In this document: positions 33,501 to 41,576 of the stretch, one piece after another
Numbering within the stretch: position 1 is the stretch's first letter
How the letters are laid out: each line of letters starts with the position of its first letter
Source of the DNA: Myxococcales bacterium
GTDB lineage: Bacteria; Myxococcota; Polyangia; Nannocystales; Nannocystaceae
DNA: 64,000 nucleotides
NCBI GenBank assembly: GCA_016793465.1
Contig: JAEUJW010000067.1
Location: forward strand, 186,001 to 250,000
Direction: 5' to 3'
Notes under the pieces: generated by a model
Databases searched by the model: none
The model's input: only the letters and a program-made list of their open reading frames with translations
Told to the model about the DNA's origin: nothing
Made by a program: the position numbers and the translations under genes

Positions 33501-34723
33501 GAGGCGCCGGCGCCGAGGCGGAGCGCGTGGGCGCGGGCGGCCGGGAGGCGACGCTGGCTGGTGAGGCCGACGATCGATCCGGTGAACAGGCCGACGCCGA
33601 GCCCGAGGATCGCGGCCGAGGCGGTCAGCAGCGGCGCCCTGCCGGGGCCGCTGAAGTAGGGCTGCCAGTCGTCGGTGACGCCGGCGTGGGCCGCGTTGTA
33701 GGTGCGCACGCCGAGGGCCACGCCGATGAGGCCGCCGCCGACGGCGAGCCCGCCGACCACGCCCTCGACGACCCAGGCCTGCTTGCGGGCGGCGGGGTCG
33801 TGGATCTTCCAGGTCAGGCCGCCGACGAGCAGGCCGACGCCGGCGCCGAGCATGCCCGCGCCGGCGTCGCGCAGGCCGATCGCGCGCGCGAGGTCGGTCT
33901 TGCACGGGCGCACGTCGTCGCCGGGGCAGCTGGCCAGGCGATCGCGGCGCGCAAGGCCGACGGCGAGGAGGGCGGCGCCGGTCACCGCGGTCACGCCGGC
34001 GGCGACCGGCACGGCGATGCGGGCGGGGTGACGGTCGTGCGGCGGCGGCGGCGTGGGATCTTCCCGCGGGATCGTCGGCGGCGGCGCGGCGATCGGCTGG
34101 GTCCGCGCGGGGACGTTCGGCGCCGGCAGGTCGAGCGAGAAGCTCTGGGCCGCGAGGCCTCGCACCTCGAAGCCGCGATCGACGGGCTTGCCGTCGTCGC
34201 TGCGGGCCGACAGCGACCAGGTGCCGGGCTCGAGCTGGACCACGAGGGCCGCGCCGTCGGCGGTCGCGGTGGCGGTGAAGTCGAGGCTCGACCGCAGGTC
34301 GGGCACGCCGCGCACGGTGCGGCGCACGCTGACGCGGACCGGCCCGCGCACGGGCGTGCGGATGGTCCAGTGCACCGACGCGACGCGGTTGCGGGCCTCG
34401 CCCTGCTGGGCCCGCGCGTCATTGCGGTCGGCCTCGCTGATGTCGCCGCGGGCCGCGTAGGCGTTGAAGTGCACGAGGGCCTGCGCGTAGTGGCCGGCGG
34501 CGTAGCGGGTGGCGCCGGCGTTGTAGAGGAAGCGCGGCTCCTCGGGGTAGTCGCGGTGGAGGGCCTCGAACTCGAGCGAGGCGGCGACGAACAGCGCCCT
34601 CGCGTAGCTGTCCTTGGCCCGCTGGACGCGCTGCTCCTTCGAACCTGCGACGCCGGGATCCGCGGCGACGGGCGGCGCTTGTAGCGTCATCAATACGGCG
34701 ATCTGCACCAACACGGGCGTCAT
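33461..34723 (-). CDS. Exported TPR-like protein with membrane C-terminal region
   Basis: The 420-residue protein has a signal peptide (~1-22, cut near 'PVAADPG'). A helical repeat region (~25-110, 'EPRFLYNAGATRYAAGHYAQ') resembles TPR. A β-rich domain (~115-205) and a Pro-rich linker follow. Several Gly/Ala-rich hydrophobic segments (~235-385) and a C-terminal 'LALSGRF' complete it. The order 'TPR-like, PEGA-like, then TM' is common in myxobacterial envelope proteins of unknown role. It converges on the TlpA-like gene and is divergent from the FHA-WD40 gene. The C-terminal coding end is partly duplicated at 33390-33500. Confidence 0.7.
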   Translation of the reverse strand: MTPVLVQIAVLMTLQAPPVAADPGVAGSKEQRVQRAKDSYARALFVAASLEFEALHRDYPEEPRFLYNAGATRYAAGHYAQALVHFNAYAARGDISEADRNDARAQQGEARNRVASVHWTIRTPVRGPVRVSVRRTVRGVPDLRSSLDFTATATADGAALVVQLEPGTWSLSARSDDGKPVDRGFEVRGLAAQSFSLDLPAPNVPARTQPIAAPPPTIPREDPTPPPPHDRHPARIAVPVAAGVTAVTGAALLAVGLARRDRLASCPGDDVRPCKTDLARAIGLRDAGAGMLGAGVGLLVGGLTWKIHDPAARKQAWVVEGVVGGLAVGGGLIGVALGVRTYNAAHAGVTDDWQPYFSGPGRAPLLTASAAILGLGVGLFTGSIVGLTSQRRLPAARAHALRLGAGASPWFSGLALSGRF

Positions 34724-34869
34724 TGCGCTGCTTCTCGGGAGGTCGTCATGATACGCCGAGAAGCCGGCGCCGCGGTACTGCGAGGGCGCGGGCAGCGACG
34801 CGCCGCGAAGCGCGTGCGCGGCTCGGATCTGCCCGGCGTGCCGCGGACGGGGCGAAGCATCGATCGTGA

Positions 34870-34875
34870 TAGAGT
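34870..34875 (+). promoter_or_regulatory. Candidate -10 box (TAGAGT) of the FHA-WD40 gene
   Basis: TAGAGT ends 12 nt before the ATG at 34888. The whole 164-bp divergent gap (34724-34887) shows no other clear element apart from TATCAT on the minus strand (~34753-34748), which may serve the opposite gene. Confidence 0.38.
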
Positions 34876-34887
34876 TCGAACCGATCG

Positions 34888-37800
34888 ATGCTGCGACTGA
34901 CGATTGAACGGGACAATCAGCCCGCGCAGACGCGGGAGTTCGTCGGCACTGCGGTGCTGGGCCGCGACGACGGGCTCGACCTCCAGCTCCGGCGCGAGGA
35001 CGGCGCGTCGCGCCGGCACTGTCAGTTCTCGCTCGAGGGGACGAAGGTGTTCGTCGAGGACCTCGGGTCGAGCAACGGGACCAAGGTCAACGGCAAGAAG
35101 ATCGACCGCAAGACCGAGGTCAAGCCGAGCGACGTGGTGCTGGTCGGGACGGTGCGGGTCAAGGCGGCGGCGGCCACGGCGGCCGCGGCGAAGGCCAAGC
35201 CGGCGGCGGCGGTCGTGGCGGCGGCGCCGAAGGCCGAGCCGAAGCCGTCGGCGAAGGTGGCGGTGGCCAGGCCGGCGGCGAAGGAGCCGGAGCCGGAGCG
35301 GCCGGCGAAGGTCGCGGCCAGGCCGATCGCCAAGGCGGCCGCGCCGGCGGCGGCGCGGGTGATCGTGCAGCCGAAGGAGGAGCAGGAGACCGAGCCGGAG
35401 CCGGTGAAGTCGCCGCTGGCCCGCGAGGGCGGCCAGACCAACGACGAGAACGAGGCGTGCCGGGCGGAGATCGACCCGCTGGCCAGGCGCTGGCGCGAGC
35501 TCGGCAAGCCGGGCTGGGCCCTGCTGACCGGCGAGAAGCTGGCGCGCGGGCAGCGGTGGATGGCGAGCGACAAGAAGTTGAAGCCGCGGCCCGGCGAGCA
35601 GCACCGCGAGTTCATCCTCGCCAGCGCCCGCGGGCGCCGCGAGGGCGTGCAGCGGGCCGGGCTGATCGGCGGGGCCGTGATCACGACGGTGGTGACCGCG
35701 AACCTGACGGCGCACGCGGTCTACAAGGAGGTCACGCTCGGCGACGTGGTCGGCGCGGGCAACGGCGCGGTCGCCCAGCAGTGCTCGCGCAACCCGGCGA
35801 CGCTCGAGAAGAGCAACGCGCTGGCGGCCAAGGTCGGCGAGCTGACGCAGAACCCGGAGGTCGCGACGCTGGTGGCGATCCGGGCGCTGACCCTGGCCGA
35901 GGGGGCGTGCGCCCGCTACGGCACCGCCGAGGCCGTGCTGCGCGGGCAGCTCGCGCGCCAGCGCAGCCGCGTGGTCGGGCACAAGGACGGCGCGGGCTTC
36001 CGCGGGGTGGACATCGCCCGCGACGACGAGCTGGTGGCGACCGTCGACTCGAGCGGCGGCGTCGAGCTGTGGACGCGGGGCAGCGACGCCGGCTCGAAGC
36101 CGCTGAGCGGCGGCACCGGCAAGGCGACGCTGGCGGTGCTGAGCCCGTCCGACGGGGTGGTCGCGGTCGGCTCCGACAAGGGCGCGGTCGACCTGTGGAA
36201 CATCGCCAAGGGCAGCAAGCCGACGCTGGTCAAGTCGCTCGAGGGTCACCGCGACGAGATCACGGCGCTGGCGTTCAGCGACGAGGGCGGCATGCTGGCG
36301 ACCGCGGACAAGCGCGGCGTCATCCGCCTGTGGGACATGCGCGGCAACGAGATGGGCGCGTCGCGCGGCGAGCTGCGCGACCACCGGTCGGCGGTCACGC
36401 GCCTGGTGTTCCGCAACGGCAACCAGCGGCTGTACTCGATCGGCAGCGAGGCGTACGCGTACGACCTCGCCGACGGCAAGCGCAAGGGCAAGCCGTTCAA
36501 GCTCGGCATGACCGGGACGGTCACGGCCATGGCCGTCGACCCCATCGGCAACGAGGTCTACACCGCCGACGAGTACGGCGAGGTGCTGCGCTGGCAGATG
36601 AAGAGCCTGGCCAAGGCGACGTTCGAGCCGGTGGCCAAGCACGAGGGCGGGGTGCTCGGGCTGGCCTACGTCAGCAAGGAGAAGTGGCTGGTCTCGCTCG
36701 GCGCGGACAAGCAGCTGCGCGTGACCGAGGTCGAGGCCAAGATGCGCGACGACGAGGAGTCGCTGCCGATGGGCGTTGGCCTGCAGGGCGTGCCGGACAA
36801 GCCGAAGCTGCTGGCGGTCGAGCCCAACGGGCGGCGCGCGGCGATCGCCGGCGGCGACGGCAAGATCTACGTGTGGGACCTGGTCCAGCGCATGACGTCG
36901 GCCCAGCCGATCGCCAAGTTCGACGAGCACACCGAGGCGATCGAGGACCTCGAGATCAGCCGCGACGGCAACTTCATGCTGTCGGCCAGCAAGGACGGCA
37001 CGCTGCGCGAGTGGTCGCTGCAGAACACGCTGAGCGGGGCGGGCTCGTACCCGGCCAACGACCACGTGGGGCCGGTGTTCGAGCTGGCGCTCAGCGCCGA
37101 CGGCACGCGCATGATCTCGGGCGGGCAGGACAAGGTGCTGCGGTCGTGGCGCATCGACCCCGCGGGCGCTCCGAAGCTGCAGGTGACGCAGGACGTCGGC
37201 GCGCCGATCAAGGCGCTGGCGCTCAGCCCCGACGGGCGCTGGGCGGCGGTCGGGGTCGACTCGGCGATCAAGCTGCTCGACCTCTCGGCGGCCACCGGCG
37301 ACGCCAAGACCGAGACGATCGAGCGGCGCAGCCACAACGAGCGCATCGGCCAGCTGGCGTTCAGCGCGGACCGCGGGTGGCTGGTGTCGGCCGACGACGC
37401 CGGCGTCGTCAACACCTGGCGCATGGGCGCGGACGGGCCCGAGGAGGAGCCGGCGCGCAGCGAGGCGACGGCCTCGGCGGTCACGGCCCTGGCGCTGGCG
37501 CCGGCCGAGGACCCGCTGATCGCGGCCGGCGGCTACGACAAGGCGGTGCGCGTGTGGCCGCTCGGCGGCGGCACCAGCAGCAAGGCGCAGAAGGCCGCGT
37601 CGCACGACGCGGCGGTGATCGCCCTGGCCTGGAGCCCCGGCGGCGACTACCTGATCTCGGGCAGCGAGGACGGGCAGGCGCTGCTGGCCCGCAACACCGC
37701 GGGGCGGCTCGAGCCGGACCCGGAGCACGCGTCGTTCGCCCACCAGCGGCCGGTCCGGGCCCTGGCGTTCAGCCTCGACAAGCGCTGGTTGGCGACCGGC

Positions 37801-38220
37801 AGCGACGACGGGCAGATCAGCGTGTGGAGCATGGACGGCCGCAAGGCCAAGCAGAAGGACCTGAGCGGGCACGAGGGGCCGATCGTCGCGCTGGCGTTCG
37901 ACCCCGGCAGCGAGCTGCTGATCTCGGCGAGCCGCGACAAGACCGTGCGGCTGTGGCGGGTCGGCGACCTCGACATCGGCGGCGAGGTCGCGTCGATGGT
38001 GCTCAACGGGCACGGCGCGCCGATCACCTCGCTGCGCGTCGACTACGGCGGGCGCTACGCGGTCAGCGGCGGCGAGGACGGCGGCATCCACGTGTGGCCG
38101 CTGCAGCACGGGCTCTTGCTGCGGCTGGCCTGCCGGGTGGTCGGGCGCGACTTCTCGGAGCAGGAGTGGACCGAGCTGTTCCCGGGCGAGGGGCTCGAGG
38201 CGGTCTGCGGCTCGCGCTGA
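34888..38220 (+). CDS. FHA-TM-WD40 repeat protein
   Basis: The 1110-residue protein opens with a canonical FHA domain (~1-95: 'LGRDDGLD', 'SRRHCQF', 'LGSSNGTKVNGKKI'), which binds phospho-threonine. An Ala/Lys/Pro linker follows (~95-180), then a helical patch and one hydrophobic segment (~255-278). From ~360 to the end is a long series of WD40 repeats ('GHRDEITALAFSDEGG', 'LWDMRGN', 'GHEGPIVALAFDPGSELLIS'), enough for about two propellers. If the hydrophobic segment crosses the membrane, FHA is cytoplasmic and the WD40 part periplasmic. It lies between two Ser/Thr kinase loci and T6SS genes, so it probably reads kinase output. It converges on the FHA-MepA gene. Confidence 0.85.
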   Translation: MLRLTIERDNQPAQTREFVGTAVLGRDDGLDLQLRREDGASRRHCQFSLEGTKVFVEDLGSSNGTKVNGKKIDRKTEVKPSDVVLVGTVRVKAAAATAAAAKAKPAAAVVAAAPKAEPKPSAKVAVARPAAKEPEPERPAKVAARPIAKAAAPAAARVIVQPKEEQETEPEPVKSPLAREGGQTNDENEACRAEIDPLARRWRELGKPGWALLTGEKLARGQRWMASDKKLKPRPGEQHREFILASARGRREGVQRAGLIGGAVITTVVTANLTAHAVYKEVTLGDVVGAGNGAVAQQCSRNPATLEKSNALAAKVGELTQNPEVATLVAIRALTLAEGACARYGTAEAVLRGQLARQRSRVVGHKDGAGFRGVDIARDDELVATVDSSGGVELWTRGSDAGSKPLSGGTGKATLAVLSPSDGVVAVGSDKGAVDLWNIAKGSKPTLVKSLEGHRDEITALAFSDEGGMLATADKRGVIRLWDMRGNEMGASRGELRDHRSAVTRLVFRNGNQRLYSIGSEAYAYDLADGKRKGKPFKLGMTGTVTAMAVDPIGNEVYTADEYGEVLRWQMKSLAKATFEPVAKHEGGVLGLAYVSKEKWLVSLGADKQLRVTEVEAKMRDDEESLPMGVGLQGVPDKPKLLAVEPNGRRAAIAGGDGKIYVWDLVQRMTSAQPIAKFDEHTEAIEDLEISRDGNFMLSASKDGTLREWSLQNTLSGAGSYPANDHVGPVFELALSADGTRMISGGQDKVLRSWRIDPAGAPKLQVTQDVGAPIKALALSPDGRWAAVGVDSAIKLLDLSAATGDAKTETIERRSHNERIGQLAFSADRGWLVSADDAGVVNTWRMGADGPEEEPARSEATASAVTALALAPAEDPLIAAGGYDKAVRVWPLGGGTSSKAQKAASHDAAVIALAWSPGGDYLISGSEDGQALLARNTAGRLEPDPEHASFAHQRPVRALAFSLDKRWLATGSDDGQISVWSMDGRKAKQKDLSGHEGPIVALAFDPGSELLISASRDKTVRLWRVGDLDIGGEVASMVLNGHGAPITSLRVDYGGRYAVSGGEDGGIHVWPLQHGLLLRLACRVVGRDFSEQEWTELFPGEGLEAVCGSR

Positions 38221-38259
38221 GCGGGGCGCCATGGCGGCGCCGCGGGGCGGTCCGCGGCG

Positions 38260-40017
38260 TCACTTGGCGTTCGAGCAGGCGACGTCGTCGGGCGCGCACT
38301 TGAAGCGCACGTGGATGTGGTGGATGTGCCCGTCGGAGTGCATCACGAGCGCGGGCCACCCGGGCTTCTTGGGGTACTGGATCATGCGCTTCAGCTCCTC
38401 GGGCGTGGCGCCCTGGGCCTTGGCGGCCTTGTGCAGCTCGGGCTGCAGCCAGTCGGACAGGAAGATCTCCTGGACCTGACCGGTCGCGTCGAGGGCCTTG
38501 ATAAAGCGCCACTGCGCGGCCCAGTCGACCTCGGGCGGGTCGGGGCGGCACTTCTTGGTGCTGCAGTTGTTGCAGCCGAGCTTGTACTCGCCGCCCTTCA
38601 CCAGCAGCCAGATGTCGGCGTCGCGGCCCGACTGGTGCGACTTGTGCGGGCCGTACTGGCCGCCCTCCTTGCGGCTGAGGTCGCCGATCATGATGTCGCC
38701 CTTGTAGCCCTGGGCGCGGAAGTCGGAGATGCCGCCGAGCAGCACCTTGATGGTGTGGTTGGTGGCGAACGCGTGCATCGAGCAGCGCAGCTGGCACAGC
38801 GGGTTCGGCAGCAGCTGCACGGCGTTGCGCAGGGCCCCGCCGGTGACCTTGCCGACGCTCTCGGCGCCCTCGGGCACGATGAAGATCGGCAGGTCGTCGG
38901 GGTTGGGCGTGCGCGCGGCGAACGGCTCGCTCTCGACGAGGAAGCACAGCTGCTCGTTGCCGCGGAGCTGGTCGCCGACCTTCTTGTTCTGCCGGCGCAG
39001 GGCCTCGGTGGTGGTCGCGTAGTAGTCGGCGATCGTGCGCCAGTCGTCGCCGGGGGTGGTCGTGTAGCACTCCTCGACCAGCGGCGGGCGCGGCGGCTTG
39101 CTCGAGGGCACGCGCAGCTTGGTGCCGACGATCGGGGTCTCGCTCAGGCTGATGGCGTTGAAGGTCGAGAGCGTGGCCGGGGACACGCCGTAGTAGTGGG
39201 CGATGTCCTCCCAGGTCTCGCTGGTCTGCACGGTGTGCTCGACGAACTTGACGGACTTGCTCGGCGGCTCGGGGTCCCTGTCGGGCGCGGCCTCGCCGGC
39301 GGTCGTGGCGGCGTCGGCGACGGCGACGGGGCCGTCGCCCGCGGTCGCGGCCGACGAGCCGCCGCCGAGCACGCGCCAGGCGATCAGGGCCGCGGCCACC
39401 GACGCGCCGAGCGAGCCGAGGCCGAGGATCAGGCGCAGCTTGCGGGCCTTCAGGGTGGCCTCGAGGATCGCGGCGATGAGCGGGTCCTGGGCGCGCTCCT
39501 CGGGCGGCCAGGCCAGCACCGTCGCGAGCTCGCGCTGGTGGAGCAGCAGGCGGCGCGGGCGGGCGGCGGCCTCCCACTGCCTGGCGTAGCGGCCGATCTT
39601 CTCGCGCTCGACGGCGCGGCGCTCCTCCTCGCCGCGCCCGAGCTTGACCTCGGCGACGCGCATGCGGGCCTCGACGTGGCGGGCGTCGACCTGGTCGCGC
39701 GCGGGCAGGATCTCGAGGATGTAGGCGCCGACGGCGATGCGGTCGCCGACCTTGATCTCGGTGGGCTCGGTGATCTTGCGCGAGTTGATGTATGTGCCGT
39801 TGCGCGAGCCGCGGTCGACGAGCACGAGCGCCTCGCCGCGGGGCGACAGGCGGCAGTGCTTCGCCGACACGCCGTGGCCGGCGAGCACGAGGGTCGAGTC
39901 GAGCGAGCTGCCGATCTGCATCTCGCCGCCCTCGAGCTGGATGGTCCGCTCCTGGCCGTCGGGGGCGACGACCTTCAGCACCCTGCCCGTGGCGAAGCTG
40001 TCGGCCCAGCGTGCCAT
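38260..40017 (-). CDS. FHA-TM-LysM-LysM-MepA murein endopeptidase fusion
   Basis: The 585-residue protein combines an FHA domain (~10-105: 'IGSSLDSTLVLAGHGVSAKH', 'DRGSRNGTYIN') with a TM helix (~196-215). Two LysM modules (~258-304 and ~316-362; 'HTVQTSETWEDIAHYYGVS') and a MepA/M74 endopeptidase domain (~400-585) follow. Zinc ligands are visible in 'GPHKSHQSGRDADIW' (His458, His461, Asp468) and 'GHIHHIHVRFKC'. MepA cuts cross-links of peptidoglycan. The order places FHA in the cytoplasm and the hydrolase in the periplasm, so a kinase could control where the wall is opened for T6SS. It is the last gene of tssB-tssC-kinase, 4 nt after the kinase stop. Confidence 0.88.
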   Translation of the reverse strand: MARWADSFATGRVLKVVAPDGQERTIQLEGGEMQIGSSLDSTLVLAGHGVSAKHCRLSPRGEALVLVDRGSRNGTYINSRKITEPTEIKVGDRIAVGAYILEILPARDQVDARHVEARMRVAEVKLGRGEEERRAVEREKIGRYARQWEAAARPRRLLLHQRELATVLAWPPEERAQDPLIAAILEATLKARKLRLILGLGSLGASVAAALIAWRVLGGGSSAATAGDGPVAVADAATTAGEAAPDRDPEPPSKSVKFVEHTVQTSETWEDIAHYYGVSPATLSTFNAISLSETPIVGTKLRVPSSKPPRPPLVEECYTTTPGDDWRTIADYYATTTEALRRQNKKVGDQLRGNEQLCFLVESEPFAARTPNPDDLPIFIVPEGAESVGKVTGGALRNAVQLLPNPLCQLRCSMHAFATNHTIKVLLGGISDFRAQGYKGDIMIGDLSRKEGGQYGPHKSHQSGRDADIWLLVKGGEYKLGCNNCSTKKCRPDPPEVDWAAQWRFIKALDATGQVQEIFLSDWLQPELHKAAKAQGATPEELKRMIQYPKKPGWPALVMHSDGHIHHIHVRFKCAPDDVACSNAK

Positions 40018-40021
40018 GGTG

Positions 40022-41551
40022 TCACCCGCTCATCACGAGCACGAACAGACCGATGAGGATCAAGATCCCGCAGGCGACGTTGATCAGGATCAGCGTCTTC
40101 TGCAGGGTCCAGCCGCCGCTCGGCCGCGGCGCCTGGATCATCATGGTGCCGCCGCCGTTGTCGGCGCCGGCCTGCGGCGGCGCGCCGCCGGGGTCGGGGA
40201 TCAGCAGCGTGCCCTCGGCGGGCTTGGGGTGGGCGTCGTCGCCGAGGATCAGCGTGCCCTCGGCCGGCGCCGCCGACGGCGTGCCCTCGTCGCCGAGGAT
40301 CAGCGTGCGCTCGGCCCCGGCGGAGCTCTTGCGCGGCTCGAGGTCGATGACCGTGCGCGGCACGCGTACGCCGGCCTGGGCGGCGATCTGCTCCATGTCG
40401 GCGAGCGCGACGGTGCGGTCGGCGTTGGGCGCCGGTCCGACCACGGTGGCGTCGGGCGGGTCGCTGGCTCGCCGCGTGTCGACCACGGTGGCGCCGGCGC
40501 GGGGCGGGGCGATCTGCGTCGGCGCGACCGACTGGATCGGCTGGCTCTGCGGCTGACGCGGGCGGGCGTCGCTGGTGCTCGTGCGCTTCCTGGCGCGGAT
40601 CGCCATGGTCGTGACGTCGTCGTCGTCCTGGGCGGCGGCCCGCGTCGTGACCTTCGACGGCGTGGTGGTCTTCAGGCTGCTGGTCAGGCTCTTGCCGGCG
40701 CCGCGGCGGGCCTCGGCGAGCGCGCGCTGCATGGCCTTCATGTCGGGGTAGCGATCGGCGGGCCGCTTCTGCAACGCGCGCTGCAGCATGGCGTCGACGG
40801 CGGGCGGGACCTTGGCGTCCGGCACGGCCTCGGCGAGCGGCGTGGACGGCTGGAACAGGATCTTGCGGGCGACCTCGAAGTACGAGGGCCCGGTGAACGG
40901 GCGCTCGCCGGTGATCATCTCGTAGATGATCACCGCGAGCGAGAACTGGTCCGACTTGGCGTCGGCCTGGTTGCTGTCGAGCTGCTCCGGCGACTTGTAG
41001 TCGACCACGCCGAGGGCGGTGTCGACGCGGGTGCGGTCGCCGGACTGCTCGTCGAACTCGGCGATGCCCCAGTCGAGCACCTTGACGGCGCCCTCGGGGG
41101 TGACGAGCAGGTTGGTGGCCTTCAGGTCGCGGTGGGCCAGGCCCGTCGCGCTGTGGACGGCGTGCAGGATGTCGGCCGCGCGCTCGCCGATCTCGAGGGC
41201 GCGGGCCCAGGGGATCGTGACAGTGCGCGCGCGCAGCTTGGCGAGGTCGTCGCCGGCGAGCGCCGGGGTGGTCGCCAGCGGCGTGTCGGGCAGCGCCGCC
41301 GGCAGGCCCTCCGGCAGGACCAGGTCGGGGTGACGGGCGGCCGCCGCGGCGCCGACCACCTTGACGTAGGCGGCCCAGCTCGCGTTGTTGACGCGGGCCG
41401 GGTTGAACGCCTTGACGGTGACCTGACGCTGGGCGGTCACGTCCCAGGCCTTGAAGACCTGGCCGACGCCGCCGGCTCCGAGGAGCTCGCGCAGCTGGAA
41501 CCTGTCTGCGAGGAGCGCGCCGAGCCGGGGTGGGAAACTGCTGCTCGCCAT
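40022..41551 (-). CDS. Ser/Thr kinase with repeated Thr motifs and C-terminal TM
   Basis: The 509-residue protein has a kinase domain (~15-255). It shows 'LLGAGGVGQVFKAWD', the ATP Lys in 'VTVKAF', 'HRDLKATN', the P+1 'YKSPEQL', and DWG instead of DFG ('VLDWGIAE'). The Asp is kept, so activity is plausible. The tail (~340-470) repeats short Thr motifs, 'EGTLILGDD' twice plus 'RTLILGDE', 'GTLLIPD', 'ATVVGP' and 'ATVVDT'. These look like autophosphorylation sites for FHA domains. One C-terminal TM helix (~482-506) anchors it with the rest in the cytoplasm. It lies between tssC and the FHA-MepA gene and parallels PpkA of Pseudomonas. Confidence 0.9.
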   Translation of the reverse strand: MASSSFPPRLGALLADRFQLRELLGAGGVGQVFKAWDVTAQRQVTVKAFNPARVNNASWAAYVKVVGAAAAARHPDLVLPEGLPAALPDTPLATTPALAGDDLAKLRARTVTIPWARALEIGERAADILHAVHSATGLAHRDLKATNLLVTPEGAVKVLDWGIAEFDEQSGDRTRVDTALGVVDYKSPEQLDSNQADAKSDQFSLAVIIYEMITGERPFTGPSYFEVARKILFQPSTPLAEAVPDAKVPPAVDAMLQRALQKRPADRYPDMKAMQRALAEARRGAGKSLTSSLKTTTPSKVTTRAAAQDDDDVTTMAIRARKRTSTSDARPRQPQSQPIQSVAPTQIAPPRAGATVVDTRRASDPPDATVVGPAPNADRTVALADMEQIAAQAGVRVPRTVIDLEPRKSSAGAERTLILGDEGTPSAAPAEGTLILGDDAHPKPAEGTLLIPDPGGAPPQAGADNGGGTMMIQAPRPSGGWTLQKTLILINVACGILILIGLFVLVMSG

Positions 41552-41576
41552 CGGGCTTTCGTCCCGGGGTTATGGA

